A stretch of DNA of 64,000 nt from Streptomyces flavochromogenes (GTDB lineage: Bacteria; Actinomycetota; Actinomycetes; Streptomycetales; Streptomycetaceae): assembly GCF_000717595.1 (NCBI RefSeq), contig NZ_JNZO01000006.1, positions 310,001 through 374,000 of the forward strand, read 5' to 3'. Both the position numbers and the translations under genes were made by a program. Below, one piece after another: positions 56,370-64,000 of the stretch (positions within the stretch are counted from its first letter, which is position 1; every line of letters starts with the position of its first letter). Under the pieces are notes generated by a model. The model was not told the DNA's origin. It was given only the letters and a program-made list of their open reading frames with translations, and made no database searches.

Positions 56370-56836
56370 CGATGCGTCGCGGCCGCCGCATCGCGGTCGA
56401 CGTCGGGGACGCCCGGATCGGGGTCGCCTCGTGCGACCCCGACGGGGTCCTCGCCACGCCGGTGGAGACCGTGCCGGGACGCGATGTCCCGGCCGCCCAC
56501 CGACGGCTCCGCCAGATCGTCGAGGAGTACGAGCCGATCGAGGTCGTCGTGGGCCTGCCCCGCTCGCTCAGCGGGCGGGAGGGTCCGGCCGCGACCAAAG
56601 TCCGTGCCTTCGCCGGGGAGATGGCCAAGGGCATCGCACCGGTGCCGGTCCGGCTGGTCGACGAGCGGATGACCACCGTCACCGCGACCCAGGGGCTGCG
56701 GGCCTCCGGAGTGAAGGCCAAGAAGGGGCGGTCCGTCATCGATCAGGCCGCCGCTGTGATCATCCTTCAGAACGCTCTTGAGTCCGAACGGGTATCAGGT
56801 AATCCGCCTGGCGAGGGCGTCGAAGTGGTCATCTGA
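56366..56836 (+). CDS. ruvX: YqgF/RuvX family RNase H-fold protein
   Basis: 156 residues from GTG 56366 (or ATG 56372). [13 protein letters not shown] (~12-24) with the conserved Asp, [15 protein letters not shown], and the C-terminal [10 protein letters not shown] and [15 protein letters not shown], in the right order for the acidic catalytic set. The family matures 16S rRNA ends (E. coli YqgF) and was first proposed as a Holliday resolvase. GTGA overlap with alaS. Followed by mltG after about 100 bases. Confidence 0.93.
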   Translation: MTMRRGRRIAVDVGDARIGVASCDPDGVLATPVETVPGRDVPAAHRRLRQIVEEYEPIEVVVGLPRSLSGREGPAATKVRAFAGEMAKGIAPVPVRLVDERMTTVTATQGLRASGVKAKKGRSVIDQAAAVIILQNALESERVSGNPPGEGVEVVI

Positions 56837-56938
56837 TCGCGATACGGTAACGTCTCGCGCGATGCGGCGGTGTTCGAACAGCTGCCGCACTACGTAGAGG
56901 CGGATCGTCCGGAAGCCTCGCGGCTGTTTTGGGGATCG

Positions 56939-58777
56939 ATGACTGAGTATGGCCGGAGCTCCGGCTCCGAACCGTGGCACCCCGGGGACCCGCTGTTCGG
57001 GGACCAGGGGTGGGAGGGCCAGCAGCAGCACTACCCGCACCCGCAGCAGGCGAACCAGTACGGCCAGGGCGCTCACGGCTACCAGGACCCGTACGGGCAG
57101 GGCGGCCAGACCGGCCAGGTCCCGCAGGCGTACGAGGGCGACCCGTACCAGCAGAACCAGCAGCAGCAGCATGCGCAGCAGCAGTACCAGCAGCAGCCGC
57201 AGGGGTACGTGGATCCGCAGGCGCAGTACCAGCAGCAGGTGCAGCAGCACGCCGCGCAGCAGCAGTACCAGCAGGCGTACGAGCAGCAGCACCAGCAGTA
57301 CCAGCAGCAGTACGGGTCGGGGTACCAGGGCCAGGGCGAGTACGACACGCCCGGGCACCTCGGACAGCAGTACGACGGCAACTGGGAGACGAGCCAGGCG
57401 GCGATGCCGTACGGCGGGACTCCGGCCGATCCGTACGGCGGCCAGAACCCCGACCTGTACGGCACGCCCGAGGCGTACCCCCCGCCCCAGCCTCCCGGCC
57501 GCCGGCAGAACCCGCCGGAGCCGGTCATCGACTGGGCGCCGGAGGAAGAGGCCCGCCCGGAGCCGGAGGAGGAGAAGCACCCCTTCTTCACCGGCCAGGA
57601 AGGCCCGGACGACGACGAGTACGACGACGAGTACGACGAGGAGCCGGGCCGCGGCCGGGGCTCCCGCGACGGCGACCGCGAACGCCGGAGCAAGGCGAGC
57701 AAGCGCAAGGGCAAGAACGGCGTGGCCTGCCTGGTCGTCGCACTCGTCCTCGCGGGCGGCGTCGGCGGCGTCGGCTACTTCGGCTACCAGTTCTGGCAGG
57801 GCCAGTTCGGCGCGGCGGAGGACTACGCGGGCGGTGGCTCGGGCGAGGTCCAGGTCGAGATCCCGAAGGGCGCGCTGGGCAACGAGATCGGCAACATCCT
57901 GAAGAAGGCGGGCGTCGTCAAGAGCGTCGACGCCTTCGTGTCCGCGCAGCAGAAGAACCCCAAGGGCATCTCGATCCAGGCGGGCGTGTACACGCTCAAG
58001 AAGGAGATGTCGGCGGACAGCGCGGTGACGCTGATGCTGAACCCGGCCAGCCAGGCCAACCTGATCATCCCCGAGGGCAGGCGGAACGCCTGGGTCTACG
58101 AGAAGCTCGATCAGCGTCTGGACCTCAAGCCGGGCACCACGAAGGGCATCGCGCTCGCGAAGGCGGACAGCCTCGGCCTCCCGGAATGGGCCCAGAAGCA
58201 CCCCGACATCAAGGACCCGCTGGAAGGATTCCTCTTCCCGGCGAGCTACCCGGTCGGGAAGGGCAGCAAGCCCGAGGACGCGCTGCGCAAGATGGTCGCG
58301 CGCGCGAACCAGGAGTACGCCAAGCTCGAGCTCGACGCGAGGGCGAAGGGGCTCGGCGTCAAGGGGCCGTGGGAACTCCTCACCATCGCCAGCCTGGTCC
58401 AGGCCGAGGGCAAGACGCACGAGGACTTCCGCAAGATGTCCGAGGTGATCTACAACCGCCTCTCGCCGGACAACCGCGAGACGTTCCAGTTGTTGCAGTT
58501 CGACTCGACCCTGAACTACCTGAAGGGTCAGAGCGAGATCAAGATCTCCGAGAAGGAGACCCAGACCAACACCGACCCGTACAACACCTACAAACACAAG
58601 GGCCTGCCGCCCGGTCCGATCAGCAACCCGGGCAACGACGCCCTCGCCGCCATGCTCGACCCGACGAAGGACGGCTGGATCTACTTCGTCGCCACCGACG
58701 GCATGAGCAAGACCGAATTCGCCAAGACGCTCGCCGAGCACCAGAAGCTCGTCGACAAGTTCAACGCGGGGAGCTGA
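56939..58777 (+). CDS. mltG: Endolytic murein transglycosylase MltG, Q-rich N-terminus
   Basis: 612 residues from ATG 56939 (GGGG upstream). Residues ~20-150 are a Gln/Tyr/Pro-rich low-complexity segment (QQYQQQ, YGGQ), followed by an acidic stretch (~210-245). One helix at ~260-283 anchors it. The outer LysM-like and YceG domains follow, with the catalytic glutamate in ASLVQAEGKTHEDF (~489) and the EVIYNRL motif. It cuts nascent glycan strands to set their length. The long N-terminal tail is cytoplasmic and actinobacterial in style. It ends two bases before aroE. Confidence 0.93.
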   Translation: MTEYGRSSGSEPWHPGDPLFGDQGWEGQQQHYPHPQQANQYGQGAHGYQDPYGQGGQTGQVPQAYEGDPYQQNQQQQHAQQQYQQQPQGYVDPQAQYQQQVQQHAAQQQYQQAYEQQHQQYQQQYGSGYQGQGEYDTPGHLGQQYDGNWETSQAAMPYGGTPADPYGGQNPDLYGTPEAYPPPQPPGRRQNPPEPVIDWAPEEEARPEPEEEKHPFFTGQEGPDDDEYDDEYDEEPGRGRGSRDGDRERRSKASKRKGKNGVACLVVALVLAGGVGGVGYFGYQFWQGQFGAAEDYAGGGSGEVQVEIPKGALGNEIGNILKKAGVVKSVDAFVSAQQKNPKGISIQAGVYTLKKEMSADSAVTLMLNPASQANLIIPEGRRNAWVYEKLDQRLDLKPGTTKGIALAKADSLGLPEWAQKHPDIKDPLEGFLFPASYPVGKGSKPEDALRKMVARANQEYAKLELDARAKGLGVKGPWELLTIASLVQAEGKTHEDFRKMSEVIYNRLSPDNRETFQLLQFDSTLNYLKGQSEIKISEKETQTNTDPYNTYKHKGLPPGPISNPGNDALAAMLDPTKDGWIYFVATDGMSKTEFAKTLAEHQKLVDKFNAGS

Positions 58778-58779
58778 CG

Positions 58780-59607
58780 ATGACCCTGGCACGCCGCGCG
58801 GCGGTCCTCGGCTCGCCGATCGCGCACTCGCTCTCCCCGGTCCTGCACCGGGCCGCGTACGCCGCGCTCGGCCTCGACGACTGGGCGTACGAACGCTTCG
58901 AGGTCGACGAGGCCGGGCTGCCCCGCTTCGTCGGCGAGCTGGACGACAGCTGGGCCGGGCTGTCGCTGACCATGCCGCTCAAGCGGGCGATCATCCCGCT
59001 GCTCGACGGGATCAGCGACACGGCCGCCTCGGTCGAGGCCGTGAACACGGTCGTCTTCCGCGAGGACGGTCGCCGGGTCGGTGACAACACCGACATCCCC
59101 GGCATGCTCGCGGCCCTGCGGGAGCGGGGCGTCGAGAAGGTGGAGTCGGCGGCGGTCCTCGGGGCCGGCGCCACCGCCTCCTCCGCGCTCGCCGCACTCG
59201 CCCGGATCTGCGACGGACCCGTCACCGCGTACGTGCGGAGCGAGGCGCGGGCCGAGGAGATGCGAGGCTGGGGCGAGCGGCTCGGCGTGGAGGTCCGTAC
59301 GGCCGCCTGGGACGACGCGGCGGAGGCCTTCGCCTCCCCGCTGGTCGTCGCGACCACCCCCGCCGGTACGACGAACGCCCTCGCGGGCACCGTCCCCGAT
59401 GCCGTCGGCACCCTCTTCGACGTCCTGTACGACCCGTGGCCGACGGCGCTCGCCGCGGCCTGGTCCGACCGCGGCGGCAAGGTGGTCGGCGGACTCGACC
59501 TCCTCGTCCACCAGGCCGTCCTCCAGGTCGAGCAGATGACCGGCGTCCCCAGGGCGCCGCTCGCGGCGATGCGCGCGGCGGGGGAGCAGGCCCTGGCGGC
59601 CCGTTAG
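58780..59607 (+). CDS. aroE: Shikimate dehydrogenase
   Basis: 275 residues from ATG 58780, GGGGAG upstream. The shikimate-binding GSPIAHSLSPVLH (~9-21), the LTMPLKRAI (Lys base region, ~64) and the NADP-binding GAGATASSALAAL (~125) are present. It reduces 3-dehydroshikimate to shikimate. It follows mltG by two bases, so is in the alaS operon. aroC is 259 bases downstream, a gap with no convincing gene. Confidence 0.95.
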   Translation: MTLARRAAVLGSPIAHSLSPVLHRAAYAALGLDDWAYERFEVDEAGLPRFVGELDDSWAGLSLTMPLKRAIIPLLDGISDTAASVEAVNTVVFREDGRRVGDNTDIPGMLAALRERGVEKVESAAVLGAGATASSALAALARICDGPVTAYVRSEARAEEMRGWGERLGVEVRTAAWDDAAEAFASPLVVATTPAGTTNALAGTVPDAVGTLFDVLYDPWPTALAAAWSDRGGKVVGGLDLLVHQAVLQVEQMTGVPRAPLAAMRAAGEQALAAR

Positions 59608-59866
59608 GGCCACCGAGGGTCGGACCGAGCGGGCGCGCGGCGGAGGGACCGTCGCGGGGCCCGGCCGGGCGGTCGGGAGTCCGCCAGGGCCGGCTCGTGT
59701 CCGGGCCGAGAGCGCCGAGATCGTCCAGAACGGCGGGATCCGCGTCCGACAGCTGGACCGGAGGACGGGTTCGTCCCGCGGACGTGGGAGGATCAGGGAT
59801 GGCGGGCCAGGGCCGCGCACCCGGTCGCGCCGTCGCAGTACCCAGGCGCGAGCATGAGGAGCATCG
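59608..59866 (+). other. aroE-aroC intergenic region
   Basis: 259 bases without a supported gene. A GAGGAT near 59790 could be a -10 element for aroC. In some streptomycetes I recall a gene between aroE and aroC; no remnant is visible here. Confidence 0.4.
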
Positions 59867-63106
<3,240 letters not shown>

Positions 63107-63124
63107 CAGGGCACCAGGGGGAGG

Positions 63125-63154
63125 CCCCGGCCGTTCCCCCTGCGGGGGCCGGGG
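63125..63154 (+). terminator. Hairpin after aroQ
   Basis: An 8-bp GC stem (63125-63132 with 63147-63154) 18 bases past the stop, in a long GC-rich block. Confidence 0.5.
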
Positions 63155-63218
63155 ACGGTAACGTTCCGGCGCACCGGATAACCGGCTACAACAGGCGTAC
63201 GAGACGGAGTGGGACCGG

Positions 63219-64000
63219 ATGCAGCACGCAGTGGGGGGTCCGCTGCCACCGCCGGAGCGACCGGGCCGGGCGACCGGCCCCGGCACCGGCCCGGGACTCG
63301 TTCCCGATTCCGCTTCCGCGCCCGGGAGCGCCCCGGGGCGCGGCACCGGCCCGGGACCCGGAGCCGGGGCCGGGCCCGTGTCCGCCGCGGCCGGGAGCGC
63401 CCCGGGAGAGCGGCCGCCGATACCGCCGGCTCCGCCCGGCGCCCCGTACTCGAGTCCTCCCGCCGGATCCCGGCTCGGCGTGCACCCGACCGTCCAGAGC
63501 GGCGCGCCCCGGCCTCCGCACGCCGCCCCGCCTCCGCACTCCGCGCCTCCCGCGGGGCCCGGGACGCCCGGCTGGGGCCGTTCCGGAGCCGTACCGCAGC
63601 ATTCCGGCGGTCCGCAGCACCCGGGCGGATCGCAGTACCCCGGCGGGCAGCCCCCGCGCGCCGACCTCACAGGCCACGTGCCCCTGCCGCCCGTAAGCGC
63701 GCCGCTCGCGCCCGCCGTGGAGCACGGCGGCGGCACCGGGGCCGCGACCCTCGCCGTGCTGCTGATCGGCCCGGCGGGCGCCGGCAAGACCACCGTCGCC
63801 CGGCACTGGGCGCAGCGCCGCCGGGTGCCCACCGCGCACATCAGCCTCGACGACGTCCGCGAGTGGGTCTGCTCGGGCTTCGCCGACCCGCAGTCCGGGT
63901 GGAACGAGCACTCCGAGGCGCAGTACCGGCTCGCCCGCCGCACCTGCGGCTTCGCCGCGCGCAACTTCCTCGCCAACGGCATCTCCTGCATCGTCGACGA
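63219..64000 (+). CDS. P-loop ATPase with Pro/Gly-rich N-terminus (partial, runs off window)
   Basis: The frame opens at ATG 63219 and is open to the window edge with no stop, 260 residues visible. The first ~180 residues are a Pro/Gly/Ala/Ser low-complexity segment with GPG and PGG repeats. The folded part starts near residue 180 with LAVLLIGPAGAGKTTVARHWA (Walker A, in part), then TAHISLDDVREWVCSGF and the SGWNEHSEAQYRLARRTCGFAARNFL stretch, resembling small-molecule or AAA-type kinases with the (D/E)DxxR segment. Function is unknown. It follows the aro operon by 112 bases. Confidence 0.7.
   Translation, partial: MQHAVGGPLPPPERPGRATGPGTGPGLVPDSASAPGSAPGRGTGPGPGAGAGPVSAAAGSAPGERPPIPPAPPGAPYSSPPAGSRLGVHPTVQSGAPRPPHAAPPPHSAPPAGPGTPGWGRSGAVPQHSGGPQHPGGSQYPGGQPPRADLTGHVPLPPVSAPLAPAVEHGGGTGAATLAVLLIGPAGAGKTTVARHWAQRRRVPTAHISLDDVREWVCSGFADPQSGWNEHSEAQYRLARRTCGFAARNFLANGISCIVD

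Noticed and set aside
59608..59866. A hidden gene between aroE and aroC
   Set aside because: The frames are Arg/Pro/Gly-rich shadows without a ribosome site or family resemblance.

Overview
This is a 64 kb stretch of a high-GC actinomycete chromosome, almost certainly Streptomyces. The evidence is strong third-position GC bias, GTG and TTG starts, the sporulation-division gene ssgB, and a gene order (cobA - ssgB - thrS - PIM locus - pdxST - ruvCAB - secDF - apt - relA - hisS - rpsD - alaS - aro) that I recognise from memory as the conserved Streptomyces core. I see no insertion sequence, prophage, CRISPR array or biosynthetic cluster. The window is core genome; the novelty lies in conserved genes of unknown function and in non-coding structure.

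Layout. Positions 1-5.6 kb hold a siroheme/uroporphyrinogen methyltransferase, a TrmH-type RNA methylase, a membrane Ser/Thr kinase, a 55-residue membrane protein, a phosphotransferase and a zinc-ribbon protein. At 5.7-6.3 kb is a minus-strand tRNA cluster, Gly(GCC)-Cys(GCA)-Val(GAC) x3. At 6.4-12.6 kb are pabB/pabC-like folate genes, a double-GNAT acetyltransferase, a DsbA-like protein, small membrane proteins, a CGNR zinc-finger protein and ssgB. At 12.6-16 kb two tRNA-Val(CAC) genes bracket an 841-residue polytopic membrane protein and an SRPBCC protein. At 16-24 kb are an exonuclease, a DUF4365-like/unknown gene pair, thrS, a K+ channel, a HIT protein and an orphan membrane protein.

The centre (24-43 kb) is dense. 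It holds EF-G2 and the phosphatidylinositol mannoside locus (PIP synthase, acyltransferase, PimA; the HIT/Ap4A phosphorylase lies just upstream), then pdxST, yebC, ruvCAB, yajC-secD-secF, apt and relA. These link lipid synthesis, PLP synthesis, Holliday-junction processing, protein export, purine salvage and (p)ppGpp signalling. Stop/start overlaps join ruvC-ruvA, secF-apt and acyltransferase-pimA. The right part (43-64 kb) carries DUF349, a membrane-anchored cyclophilin, a metallo-hydrolase, hisS, a VKOR/DsbB-like protein, rarA, a free-standing rpsD with a ~300-nt leader, a STAND ATPase, and the operon DUF948 - DUF6167 - alaS - ruvX - mltG - aroE, followed by aroC-aroK-aroB-aroQ. A truncated P-loop gene runs off the end.

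The most interesting non-coding items are: a promoter-proximal array of GTGGAC-type half-sites upstream of pdxST that resembles PdxR operators; a 29-nt tandem direct repeat containing a perfect 12-nt palindrome at 44157-44216; the long rpsD leader; and a hairpin near the predicted 5' end of the small membrane-protein mRNA. The best candidate for an undescribed protein system is the coupled pair at 16887-18781.
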